Shown here: positions 42,955 through 51,968 of the stretch, one piece after another | Layout of the letters: each line of letters starts with the position of its first letter | Position numbering within the stretch: the stretch's first letter is position 1 | Assembly (NCBI GenBank): GCA_030550455.1 | Contig: JAUQPH010000005.1 | Location: forward strand, 62,001 to 126,000 | Length of the DNA stretch: 64,000 nt | Reading direction: 5' to 3' | From: Thermoproteota archaeon | Lineage (GTDB): Archaea; Thermoproteota; Thermoprotei_A; Sulfolobales; NBVN01 | Program-made: the position numbers and the translations under genes | The notes under the pieces: generated by a model | The model's input: the letters and a program-made list of their open reading frames with translations, nothing else | Databases searched by the model: none | What the model was told of the DNA's origin: nothing

Positions 42955-44523
42955 TCAGAAATCCGGGTGCACTTCAAGCACCATCCCCTCTATTACAATT
43001 GGGTTTAATTTACTAGCTAGTTTAAGTGCTTCCGTTAGTCGACCTTCCGAGTTGCTGAAGATTTCCATCATTAATTGGCCGCTCTTAACTCTATGCCCAC
43101 GCTTCACGTAGAGCTTTACGCCAGCACCCTTATCCTTTGGGGCTCCAGCTGCTATAGCTATTTGAGCTACTGCTTTGTTGTGAACTCCGGTTACGTATCC
43201 GTCGGTTACAGCTCTTATTTCCGCCTTATATCTCCCAACGGGTATGTCCTCTGGCTTGACGTTGGGGTTTCCACCCATAGCTTCAACGATTCTCTTAAAC
43301 GTTTCATAGGCTTTACTTGAGTCAAGCAGCTTCAATGCTACTGCTCTACCTTCACCGCTTGGTGCAACTCCAGCCATTTCAAGCACGAGTCCGGCAAGTG
43401 AGGCCGCTTTTTCACGCACAGACATAGGTCCGCCCCCTAAAAGCGTTTCGAGAGCTTCTCTAGCTTCTAGTGACGGACCTATTGAATAACCAACTGGCTG
43501 GTCACCGTAAGTTATAGCACATCTTACGTCTATTCCTAACTCTCGCGAGACTTGCGTAAAAAGAGAAGCTATCTTTCTACCTTCCTGTATGGACTCTATC
43601 TTAGCTCCATGGCCTACCGGGATGTCTAGAACTAGATTCTTAACACTCATACTCAGCTTCTTAGACAAGATCGACGCAACCATTTGAGATACAGGGTCTA
43701 CTCTCAACTTGTGCTCTACTCGGATCAGTATGTCATCAGCTGGAGCTAGATTCAGAGAACCACCCCAGATAATGAATCCCCTAACTTTTTTCGCTAACTC
43801 CAAGACCTCCTCTGCCGTAAATGTTACTGGAGCTATAGTTTCCATCGTATCAGCAGTTCCAGCTGGAGAAGTTATAGCTCTCGATGAGGTTTTAGGTATG
43901 AATAGCCCCGCTGCCGCTACTATTGGAACAGCTACTATCGATACCTTCGAATTACCCGGTACACCACCTATAGAGTGTATATCATACGCTGTTTCACCAA
44001 AGTTTAGCACCTCACCGGTCTCAACCATGGCTTTCGTCAGGCTCACTATCTCAGGTACGTCCATACCAACAACTGTCTGCGCAACAACAAAGGCAGCTAT
44101 CTCTGCTTCGCTCAGCACGCCAGATACTATGTCGCGAATAATACTCCTAATCTCGTCGTAGGTAAGCTTGTTACCGTAAAGCTTCTTTACTATGTACTCG
44201 ATTGCAGGTGTACCTGTGAAGAGGTCTACGTCAACTTCACCAGGCCTCCCAAGTTCGCTATATATGCTAGTAGGTATACCTATAGATGGTTCGTTGTCGT
44301 CGGTAACTACAGCCCATAGAGATGTCGTACTAGAGCCCGCTTGAACCCTAAGCCTAGCTCCTCCACTAACTCCAAGCTCACTGCTTACTTTTTTACTGAT
44401 GAAGGCTAGCCGAAGGTCTCCAGCGTCTACTCGAACTTCGCGCGCAGGTATTCTCATAGCTAGTATTCTAGCCCCGGGAGGGTTAATAAGTTTCCTGCTC
44501 TCTCGACGCAGTTCTTTACACAT
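42955..44523 (-). CDS. deoA: AMP phosphorylase (archaeal thymidine phosphorylase family)
   Basis: Phosphorolyses AMP and other NMPs to base and ribose-1,5-bisphosphate, feeding the type III RuBisCO route in many archaea. The N-terminal 85 residues form the extra domain found in archaeal members. Core motifs: FVVAQTVVGMDVPEIVSLTKAMVETGEVL, HSIGGVPGNSKVSIV, KTSSRAITSPAGTADTMETIA and LVLDIPVGHGAKI. 522 aa, about 20 longer than usual at the N-terminus, so ATG at MRIPAREV (44457) is an alternative. No RuBisCO or e2b2 gene in the window. Confidence 0.92.
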   Translation of the reverse strand: MCKELRRESRKLINPPGARILAMRIPAREVRVDAGDLRLAFISKKVSSELGVSGGARLRVQAGSSTTSLWAVVTDDNEPSIGIPTSIYSELGRPGEVDVDLFTGTPAIEYIVKKLYGNKLTYDEIRSIIRDIVSGVLSEAEIAAFVVAQTVVGMDVPEIVSLTKAMVETGEVLNFGETAYDIHSIGGVPGNSKVSIVAVPIVAAAGLFIPKTSSRAITSPAGTADTMETIAPVTFTAEEVLELAKKVRGFIIWGGSLNLAPADDILIRVEHKLRVDPVSQMVASILSKKLSMSVKNLVLDIPVGHGAKIESIQEGRKIASLFTQVSRELGIDVRCAITYGDQPVGYSIGPSLEAREALETLLGGGPMSVREKAASLAGLVLEMAGVAPSGEGRAVALKLLDSSKAYETFKRIVEAMGGNPNVKPEDIPVGRYKAEIRAVTDGYVTGVHNKAVAQIAIAAGAPKDKGAGVKLYVKRGHRVKSGQLMMEIFSNSEGRLTEALKLASKLNPIVIEGMVLEVHPDF

Positions 44524-44599
44524 AGATTTAGCAAACTTGGCGGAGTGACAAGTAAAAATACTTATAACTCTCTGGGGTGCTAGTCTACTGGAGTTTGGA

Positions 44600-46960
44600 T
44601 TGAGTAAGGGTGCGAAGAAAAAAGTTGAGGAACATAAATCTAGAGTGGAATTGCTGAGAGTAGTGGGCAGGAAGATACCCTTGGTTTTAGGGCTTGCTTT
44701 ACTTGTCTTCTCAGTTACCTATGGTATCTACCTTAGAACGCAGATAGTTCAGAACTCGATCGAGCGTGGCTACGGTCCCACACTCTACGAGCTCGATCCC
44801 TTTCAAGAATACTTCGTTGCTAGTGTTCTACTTGAACGCGGGCTTGACTACATAACCTACTTGAATCACTACAACAACTTAACACACATATTCTGGTATC
44901 CTTGGGGCAGAGACTTTACTCACAGTGTCTACATAGGACTCCCACTCTTTGCCATCGGAACTTATCATGTGGCTAGGTTGTTTAATCCTGGCATGACTTT
45001 TTATGAGTGGATGGTTTACCTACCACCGATTTTCTTCGTGATATCTGTTGTAGGTGTCTATCTAACTGTGCGCGAGCTATCATCCGACTTGCCTGCCGGT
45101 ATAGCGTCGTTGACCTACTCCTTGATGTTCAATAGCAGACAGCTCGCTGGGTTTACAGTTAAGTACTCGATCGGTTTAGCTTTTCTCTCTATAGCTATTT
45201 TCTTTCATATAAGAGCTTGGAAGAGAAGGGACTATCTTAATGCCTCCTTAGCAGGACTCGCGCTAGGTCTAGCAGCTCTTGGATGGGCTGGCTATAACGT
45301 GGTGTTCGCAGCTATGGTTGCTCACATAGTGCTCTTACCACTCATGAGACAGCCAAACATTAAAGACCTCACTCTTTGGATAATAGAATACGCACCACTA
45401 TTTATCTTCCAACTACTAGCCCCTACATACGGAATCAGGTACGTCGTTAGATCGGTTGGAGTGCTTGGACCGGCATCCATACTCTTGCTCACGCTTGGCT
45501 ATCTAGTGTACAAGCTAAGAGTAAGCAGGTTCTCAACTTACTTGGGAATACTGGCAGAAAGACCAAAGCTCACATACTTCACTGTTCTCATAGTTACTGG
45601 GTTGCTGGGGATATACGCAACTGTGGGAGGAAGGCTCGCTCTAGCAGGTAAAGCTCTCGCAGCTGTCGGTCTTGGTACTCTCACACACGTACTAGTTGAA
45701 ACTGTCGCAGAATACCAGCCGGCTGGAGCTCAAGATGTCATAGTAAGTTTAGGTGCTGCGATCGTGTATGCCACTATCTCTACAATATACTTATTCTTGA
45801 GTAGTCTGATAAGGAAAAGAGACTCCAAGTACGGATGGTACGTACTCGTACTATCGTTAATCTTGATTGTGGCAGCTCTCATTTACGGGAGACAGGGACT
45901 GCCGCTTTCTCAATTTGTAGTGTCAGCAGCTATAGGCGCCGGGTTATTGGGAGCAGCTATAGGCTCGGGATTGAAAGACGAGTACTTCTTCTTAGTAACT
46001 CTCTTCGCTTTCTCTATAGTGGGTACGATCAATATTTCGTACTTTAATTATCTTCTCGCTACAGCCGCTACAATTCTCGTAGGCTACATAGTCTACGTTT
46101 TAATCTCTAGTGCCGTGAGCCGTAGGTCTGGATTACTGACCAAGCTCGTATCTGTCGTGATAGTCTCTGTTTACGTGGTCTCAGTAGTCTTCCAAGGATT
46201 TACCGTATGGGTCAGGGCCTATAATGCCCAGCTACCGACTATAGTAGAGGCCTCTCTCGGCCTTAACGTAGAAGCTCCCGTATGGATAGATGGCCTTAAG
46301 TGGATAAGAGAGAACACCCCCACGGACTCAGTCATAGTTTCGTGGTGGGACTACGGCTATTGGATCAGCGTCGTCGGCCAAAGAGCGTCGGTAGCTGATG
46401 GAGCGACTATTAACGCTACCCAAATCGAGATCCTGGCGGACGCATTAACTAGTACAGAAGAAGCGGCTTTAGACATGTTCGTTAAACACTTTAGGATAAG
46501 GCCGGAGAGACTATATGTAGCGGCTTACGAAGTATTCGTAGTTGATGTATCAACTAACTCGTTCTACCCAGGTCCACTCATATTAGGTGGTTCAATCCTC
46601 GGAGCTGACGCAGCAAAGGGGATCGCGGCGATATATAAGATAGCTAACAAGACCCCTCCTGTTTACGTATATAGAGACCCTAATGCGGGAATAGTTGTCG
46701 GCCTCCCAGACTGGGTATCCGAAAATCTGACTTCAACCCTCTTGTACAAGGTGCTTATTGATGCTGCCTATAGAGTGTGGGGACCTAACGGATATAGAGC
46801 CGTATTCGCGTATAGAAACCCACAGTATCCACCGGAGATACCTCGACCCACGATGTCGCTCTTTGAACCTGCCTACATATCAACATCTCTACTGTTTACT
46901 CAAGGTCCGTATTCTGTCTACGTGCTCTTAGCTATATATAAGCCGAGGATTGCTACATGA
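44600..46960 (+). CDS. aglB: AglB oligosaccharyltransferase (STT3 family)
   Basis: Transfers the lipid-linked glycan to Asn of N-x-S/T on exported proteins. About thirteen membrane helices occupy residues 25-530, with the N-terminal catalytic acidic motif in YELDPFQEYF near 64 and FTHSVYIGLP around 110. The family WWDYG signature is intact in IVSWWDYGYWISVVG near 582, followed by a soluble domain. 786 aa. TTG start. It overlaps the amidohydrolase by four bases (ATGA). Confidence 0.95.
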   Translation: MSKGAKKKVEEHKSRVELLRVVGRKIPLVLGLALLVFSVTYGIYLRTQIVQNSIERGYGPTLYELDPFQEYFVASVLLERGLDYITYLNHYNNLTHIFWYPWGRDFTHSVYIGLPLFAIGTYHVARLFNPGMTFYEWMVYLPPIFFVISVVGVYLTVRELSSDLPAGIASLTYSLMFNSRQLAGFTVKYSIGLAFLSIAIFFHIRAWKRRDYLNASLAGLALGLAALGWAGYNVVFAAMVAHIVLLPLMRQPNIKDLTLWIIEYAPLFIFQLLAPTYGIRYVVRSVGVLGPASILLLTLGYLVYKLRVSRFSTYLGILAERPKLTYFTVLIVTGLLGIYATVGGRLALAGKALAAVGLGTLTHVLVETVAEYQPAGAQDVIVSLGAAIVYATISTIYLFLSSLIRKRDSKYGWYVLVLSLILIVAALIYGRQGLPLSQFVVSAAIGAGLLGAAIGSGLKDEYFFLVTLFAFSIVGTINISYFNYLLATAATILVGYIVYVLISSAVSRRSGLLTKLVSVVIVSVYVVSVVFQGFTVWVRAYNAQLPTIVEASLGLNVEAPVWIDGLKWIRENTPTDSVIVSWWDYGYWISVVGQRASVADGATINATQIEILADALTSTEEAALDMFVKHFRIRPERLYVAAYEVFVVDVSTNSFYPGPLILGGSILGADAAKGIAAIYKIANKTPPVYVYRDPNAGIVVGLPDWVSENLTSTLLYKVLIDAAYRVWGPNGYRAVFAYRNPQYPPEIPRPTMSLFEPAYISTSLLFTQGPYSVYVLLAIYKPRIAT

Positions 46961-48180
46961 CAGAGGTTTGTGGACGTTATGTTATCGTATCTGCTGACGA
47001 GGTAATCGAGAACGCTTGCTTAGTCTTTAACGAAAGAATAGTTAGGATAGAGAAGGAGAGGGGGATCCAAGATAACACTATAGTAACTCACGGTCTTACT
47101 AGTATCCACACGCACCTAGGTCTATACCCCATTAGAACTACTCTCACAGGTTATATGAGGCTCGATGATTGGGTAACAAGGTATGTGTGGCGCTGGGAAA
47201 AGTTTTTACGCAAAGAACCTGAGTTAAGTTATGCTACAGCAGTTTTAGCTCTCTCTAAAGTGGTTTTAAGCGGAGTAACAGCTGTAGCAGATATGCACTT
47301 TAACGAGGACAAGGTTGCTGAAGCACTACTTAAAGTAGGTATTAGAGGAGACTTGAGTGTAGCAATAATGTCGAGAGGAGTTTATGACTCGTTTGAAGTC
47401 GCCATGGATGAGAACGTCGAGCTGGCTAAGAAGTACGGAGGAAGTAGCTTAATAAAGATTAGACTGGGACCTACGACACCTAGGTTGCTTTCCCCCCACG
47501 AGTTCAAGGAAGTTGTTGATAAAGCAAAGGAGATGGGTGTCGGAATACATACTCATATCGCTGAAGTCCCTGAGGATGCTAGATTCATTAGAGAAGCTTA
47601 CGGGATGAGTATGAAAGACTTTATTGAGTTCGTAGAGCTTAAGACAGTTAACACCATCATTGCCCATGGAGTGTGGTTGGACCCGGAGACCGAGCTGGCC
47701 TTAGCCCACCCTAATATTACTATAGCACATTGCCCTACATCAAACACTTTATTAAGAGACGGTGTGGCACCAATTAAAAAATACTTAGATAAAGAAATTC
47801 GCGTAGGTTTAGGAATAGATGTTTCCCTCAGCTACAGCATACTTGACGAAATCACTGCGGCAACATATCTTCACTTAGGTCGTGGAGACCTAGGTCCTCG
47901 CGAAATGCTCTATTTAGCCACAGTAGCAGGGTACCAAGCTCTGGGAATAGGTAAAGGTATCATCGAAGTTGGTGAAACAGCTGACATAGTTCTCTGGTCT
48001 ATTGATGAACCAGCTATCGACCCGGTTATCGGGTTAATTGCTTCTGGTAGAGTAACCCAAGCGTACGTTGGGGGTAGGAAAATAGTTGAAGAAGGACATA
48101 TCTTAGGAGTATCAAGTGAAGAAATAGGGGAGTTCGAAAAAGAAGTGTTAAGGTACTTTAAGAAATGCTTTACGGCATAG
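46957..48180 (+). CDS. amidohydrolase (MTA/SAH deaminase-like)
   Basis: 407 aa TrzA/AtzA-type hydrolase. Metal ligands: HTHLGLYP near 52-54, HTHIAEVPEDA near 198, IIAHGVWLD near 225 and LGIDVSLSYS, where the usual D-x-x-x-S is preserved. It may deaminate 5'-methylthioadenosine, S-adenosylhomocysteine or related purines; chlorohydrolase-like annotations also fit. Co-translated with aglB through the ATGA overlap; a functional link is not obvious. Confidence 0.85.
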   Translation: MTEVCGRYVIVSADEVIENACLVFNERIVRIEKERGIQDNTIVTHGLTSIHTHLGLYPIRTTLTGYMRLDDWVTRYVWRWEKFLRKEPELSYATAVLALSKVVLSGVTAVADMHFNEDKVAEALLKVGIRGDLSVAIMSRGVYDSFEVAMDENVELAKKYGGSSLIKIRLGPTTPRLLSPHEFKEVVDKAKEMGVGIHTHIAEVPEDARFIREAYGMSMKDFIEFVELKTVNTIIAHGVWLDPETELALAHPNITIAHCPTSNTLLRDGVAPIKKYLDKEIRVGLGIDVSLSYSILDEITAATYLHLGRGDLGPREMLYLATVAGYQALGIGKGIIEVGETADIVLWSIDEPAIDPVIGLIASGRVTQAYVGGRKIVEEGHILGVSSEEIGEFEKEVLRYFKKCFTA

Positions 48181-48410
48181 CATACCTGCCTCTGCTACTA
48201 GAACTGACCTTTTTAACGATTACAGTTACTCGAACACCAACTAAGGAGGTTGAACCTAGAACTGACTTGAGCTTTGCCGTACTCATTGCTATAGGCTTGA
48301 CATTAGTCGTAGTCGGGCATTTGATCATAAAGAGAAAGCATAAAGAAGGTGGAACCACGAATAGCTTAATAGAGAGATACGTTCTAAAACAGATAAGGTG
48401 GAACCGATGA
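48165..48410 (+). CDS. small two-helix membrane protein
   Basis: 81 aa: a hydrophobic helix at residues 3-20, a polar stretch with TPTKEVEPRTD, a second helix at 35-53 and a basic tail ending WNR. The start overlaps the end of the amidohydrolase by 16 bases and the M28-like gene starts 17 bases after its stop, so the three likely share a transcript. No family recognised. Confidence 0.55.
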   Translation: MLYGIAYLPLLLELTFLTITVTRTPTKEVEPRTDLSFAVLIAIGLTLVVVGHLIIKRKHKEGGTTNSLIERYVLKQIRWNR

Positions 48411-48426
48411 TTAAAGTTGGTAACGC

Positions 48427-49827
48427 GTGTTGGTCTTACTCGACGTAGTTGCCGGCTCAACCGCTGAGAGGAACTTAGTCAAAAGCATCTCGGAGTACCT
48501 CACGTTAAAGGATTTGTCGGTTAATGTAGCTCCAATAGAGGTGTTGGAGTGGAGTGAAGTAGAGTGCTTTATAAATAACATAAGCTGTACTGCCCAACCA
48601 CCAATCGAGAGTTCAGATGTTTCCGGAGTTCTAGGTAAAGATATAATCTCCTCGTCGACATCTAAAGACCCTGATAATGTGTGGGTAACTTATTGGCTGA
48701 ACGCAAAGAGAGGTGCCTCTGCTGTGATATTTTATGATGAATATCCATACGTACGTAGGAGGAGGATAGTAGTAAACGAGATTCCTAGCTATAGCTTCAG
48801 GACTAAGATAGTGGCAAAAAGGCCGGCAGTTCATGTACCCCTAAGCGTGCTACCCAAGCTTAAGAAAGAACGATACGTTACTATCTCTGTGAAAACCTTC
48901 AAAAGACTTTCTCAAGGCTATGTCTTAGATATCACCACTGGAGACAGGCAACCCAGAGTTGCCGTTATTACACATCACGACCGCTGGTTAACAGGCTTTA
49001 GAGACAACGGTATCGGAGTTTTAACCATTTTAAAGCTTGCAGAGTTTCTAGAGAAATCGAGTTTACCTGCGAGATTAATTAGTTTTACTGCTGAAGAGTT
49101 TGGAGATCCTGCTGAGAGGTCTTTTTATTGGGCTTACGGGTCGAGAGTCTACTCGGAAAACATGCTTGACAACTCAAATCTAGACTTAGCTATAGTGGTT
49201 GATACAGCTTACAGAGAGCCCTTAAGCGTAGACTCCGTGGGAATTCTAGGTCTAGAACGAAGTCTAAGAATAGTTAAGACTTCTGAGTCGGAGATAGGGA
49301 TAGGATATACAGATGCTGTCTCCATGGTAGACTGCGGGATCCCTTCGATCGTACTACACAACCTAAATGCGATAAAACCCGTATACCATACAGACGCCGA
49401 CACCTATCCAGGTAGGTCGGTTGAAGCTGTGATTGTTAAGCTCGTGAGGGCTATTGCGAACATAGTGAGAGAGTATGGTGAGAAGAGAATGGATTCTCTA
49501 TATAGAGCCTACATCGAGCGAATTAAATCCGTCTCCACCCCGGACATGAGAGCGTACATAGAAGTTACTTCCGACCCCATAGCCTTGAGCAAGTGTCTAA
49601 CTAAATACTACACTACAGTCGCTATCGAGGGGACATACAGCGATCTTAACACCGAACTGAAATTGCTTACGTATTCAGACATAATAAGAGGTATTAAAGC
49701 TGGACGTAAATACACTATCCTCGACAGTGATATAACTGTTAGCCCCGAAGAAGTGGACCACCTTAAAAAGCTGGCTAGAACGATGCTCGAAGAGGCCATC
49801 AGATGCTCTAAAACCGGTTACTCATAG
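48427..49827 (+). CDS. M28-like metallopeptidase
   Basis: 466 aa. The zinc-binding part is in the middle: VAVITHHDRWLTGFRDNGIGVLTILKLAEFLE (first His and bridging Asp), SFTAEEFGDPAERSFYWAYGSRVY (Glu pair), LAIVVDTAYREPL (Asp) and VYHTDADTY (final His), the order of family M28. The N-terminal 150 residues are an unassigned domain. There is no signal peptide, so it is probably cytosolic. GTG start; no in-frame ATG precedes it. Confidence 0.8.
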   Translation: MLVLLDVVAGSTAERNLVKSISEYLTLKDLSVNVAPIEVLEWSEVECFINNISCTAQPPIESSDVSGVLGKDIISSSTSKDPDNVWVTYWLNAKRGASAVIFYDEYPYVRRRRIVVNEIPSYSFRTKIVAKRPAVHVPLSVLPKLKKERYVTISVKTFKRLSQGYVLDITTGDRQPRVAVITHHDRWLTGFRDNGIGVLTILKLAEFLEKSSLPARLISFTAEEFGDPAERSFYWAYGSRVYSENMLDNSNLDLAIVVDTAYREPLSVDSVGILGLERSLRIVKTSESEIGIGYTDAVSMVDCGIPSIVLHNLNAIKPVYHTDADTYPGRSVEAVIVKLVRAIANIVREYGEKRMDSLYRAYIERIKSVSTPDMRAYIEVTSDPIALSKCLTKYYTTVAIEGTYSDLNTELKLLTYSDIIRGIKAGRKYTILDSDITVSPEEVDHLKKLARTMLEEAIRCSKTGYS

Positions 49828-49919
49828 CTAGTACGTACTGCATAGCTTAGACAACTAGAACAGCGTTATAATCGCTATAATTGCTGTTGCTATGATAAGT
49901 TCCGCTTACCTATATAGCA

Positions 49920-50750
49920 TTACGCTATCCTATCGACTCTAATTCTACCATACCTTGAGATTATGTCGACTAGCTTTTCGGTATCGTTAATGTAGATACG
50001 AAAGAGAATTTCCATATTTCCTTCACTTTTAGCGAAATCGATGAATTTTCTAGACGGGCATACTCTAACTGCGTACCCCTGGATTGGAAACTTTAGCGCA
50101 AAACCAGGCACTCCTATAATACCAGTAGTATAAACTTCCGCACTCCTTAACACATTAACATACTTCTTGACTAACCTGCGGCTAACCATCTGTATGATGA
50201 AAGATATAGCAACAGGTACTTCATAGAGTGCTAGAAGCTTCAGAACTTGTCCAAAGACGCCGCTACTGGTCGTATTAAAGTAGTGCTGAATATACGTTGG
50301 ATACACGACGAAGAACCATGCGAGCACTATCACCATAGAGAGCATAGAAACTCCGGAAGCCTTTAGAAGAGGTTTTAACTCTTTAACTAACTCTAGGTCT
50401 TTTGACTGAAGCTCTGTTACTTCCTCTTGCTTTATTACTAAAATCTTCTTACCGGTAACAATCTCTTTGACATCACTACCCTTTCTCTGCTGTCTTATCG
50501 TAGACACAAAGAACACTGACATAAAAACTATGAAGTAGAGCGTCATAATTATTCCGTGGTACTCGGGCGGAACGAATAGATTTATTATTACGAAGAGCGT
50601 TATTATTCCCTGGCTAATTAGCAGGGAGCGTACCATAGCCTTCCTCGTTAGGTAATACGACAGCTTAATACACCTCCTGTACTTAGTTGCGTGTAGATTT
50701 AAATCCAATGATGCACAAAGCTTTAAAGACTCCTGCAATAAAGAAGCCAT
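49920..50750 (-). CDS. membrane protein, DUF2208-like
   Basis: 276 aa. Hydrophobic helices at about 42-60, 66-84, 135-155 and 172-190, with a charged cytosolic stretch (RQQRKGSDVKEIVTGKKILVIKQEEV) between the second and third. A soluble C-terminal domain of about 75 residues ends in ISRYGRIRVDRIA. I associate it with DUF2208 but am not certain. The ATG lies three bases from the GTG of the divergent wHTH gene; a later ATG (about 50636) just before the first helix is possible. Confidence 0.6.
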   Translation of the reverse strand: MASLLQESLKLCASLDLNLHATKYRRCIKLSYYLTRKAMVRSLLISQGIITLFVIINLFVPPEYHGIIMTLYFIVFMSVFFVSTIRQQRKGSDVKEIVTGKKILVIKQEEVTELQSKDLELVKELKPLLKASGVSMLSMVIVLAWFFVVYPTYIQHYFNTTSSGVFGQVLKLLALYEVPVAISFIIQMVSRRLVKKYVNVLRSAEVYTTGIIGVPGFALKFPIQGYAVRVCPSRKFIDFAKSEGNMEILFRIYINDTEKLVDIISRYGRIRVDRIA

Positions 50751-50753
50751 TAG

Positions 50754-51056
50754 GTGATAAAATTTAGGGTCCCATCAGAGATCGATGTGCTAAAAGTAAT
50801 AGCTAGATACGGGTCTATTAAAGGCACGATAAACCTTCACAACCTAGTTCACGAACTGCAGACAAGAGGGGTGCTAAAAACAGAGTTTAGCTTTGTAAAG
50901 TATAGCTTTGGGTACTACAGCAAAGACCTCGAGGAAACCATATACTCTCTAAAAAAGTTAAATCTAATTAAGGTAAGTAAGGGCGATGATGGAATCGAAA
51001 TATATGAGATTACGGATAGAGGTCTTAAAGTTCTTGAAGCAGTTTTGAAGACGTGA
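50754..51056 (+). CDS. winged-helix-like small protein
   Basis: 100 aa. The sequence IDVLKVIARYGSIKGTINLHNLVHELQTRG, then FSFVKYSFGYYSKDLEETIYSLKKLNLIKV and ITDRGLKVLEAVL, fits a winged helix of the kind where a Tyr-rich segment precedes the recognition helix (PadR- or DUF4065-like). GTG start. Divergent from the DUF2208-like gene with almost no gap, suggesting it could regulate that gene. Confidence 0.6.
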   Translation: MIKFRVPSEIDVLKVIARYGSIKGTINLHNLVHELQTRGVLKTEFSFVKYSFGYYSKDLEETIYSLKKLNLIKVSKGDDGIEIYEITDRGLKVLEAVLKT

Positions 51057-51230
51057 AGTAAGTGCTGACTTCCTCACAACCTTTCCCTATATCTTTAATG
51101 CTAGGAGATCAATGAAGATTTTGATAACACCGACTACGTCTTTATGACACTTATGCTGAACTAGAAGCCTATTTACAATTTACTCTCTAGCTAGAGAAAG
51201 AACAGATGGTTGAAGTTGTTTGGTTGGTTG

Positions 51231-51968
51231 CTATATAGGGTATAGTGAAACCCTCTTCCATGGATTCCCGTAACTACCAAGTTTAACCCTAATTGAGTGG
51301 AATAGTCTTTTTCTTATCAAAATCGGTAACTTAAGGATCTCAAGGTTGACTTTGTAGTAGGGCTCAACCTTAGCTCTTCTAATGCTCTCAATTATTTCTC
51401 CAGCACTAGTACTATCAGCATTCACTAACGTGTAAGCTGAACCTATTAGCTCTAAAATATGGGCATCGCTTCCAGAGACTCTGCAACCTTTGTCTCTGGT
51501 AGAGTAGATCGTGTAGATATTGGTTATTATGTCTGAAGAGGAGTTGTATACTTCAACACAGTCTACATACTTTAGCTCAAACAGTCTTCCACTACCTTTT
51601 CTTATCAATGCAAACGGGTGAGCCGCTATAGTGACGCAATTTTCCCGAGATACCATATCCAATAAAGAGGAGAGCTCTATGTGCATCGAAGCACTTCTTT
51701 TAGACTTCAACCGTATTACGGAATTTATCGGTACTTGCTCACATAGAACTAACATGTCACCAAGTTCTGTCCTGAACTCGGCACCTGGCACGATAACGAT
51801 TTTCCTTTTTCTTCTTAAAGCAATATACGACCCAAGAAACGTGTTATGATCCGTTATAGAGATGGCGTTTAAACCTTTAAACTCAGCGTATCTTATTATC
51901 TCCTCCGGGCTTAGCTCTCCATCACTTACATAGCTATGAATGTGCAAGTCAGCCTTGAGCTTAGCTAT
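51231..51968 (-). CDS. PHP-domain phosphoesterase with probable AUA start
   Basis: PHP-family metal-dependent phosphatase/nuclease. LKADLHIHSYVSDGELSPEEII is the first motif, ISITDHNTFLG the second, VPGAEFRTE the third, TIAAHPFAL the fourth and VSGSDAHIL the fifth. The frame has no ATG or GTG before motif 1. TTG at 51947 would start inside the conserved D-L-H-x-H motif and lose the Asp. The ATA at 51968 gives MAKLKADLHIHS and is preceded by AAGGGG seven bases upstream. It overlaps the stop of the upstream acyl-CoA synthetase gene by eight bases. Confidence 0.85.
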   Translation of the reverse strand: MAKLKADLHIHSYVSDGELSPEEIIRYAEFKGLNAISITDHNTFLGSYIALRRKRKIVIVPGAEFRTELGDMLVLCEQVPINSVIRLKSKRSASMHIELSSLLDMVSRENCVTIAAHPFALIRKGSGRLFELKYVDCVEVYNSSSDIITNIYTIYSTRDKGCRVSGSDAHILELIGSAYTLVNADSTSAGEIIESIRRAKVEPYYKVNLEILKLPILIRKRLFHSIRVKLGSYGNPWKRVSLYPI

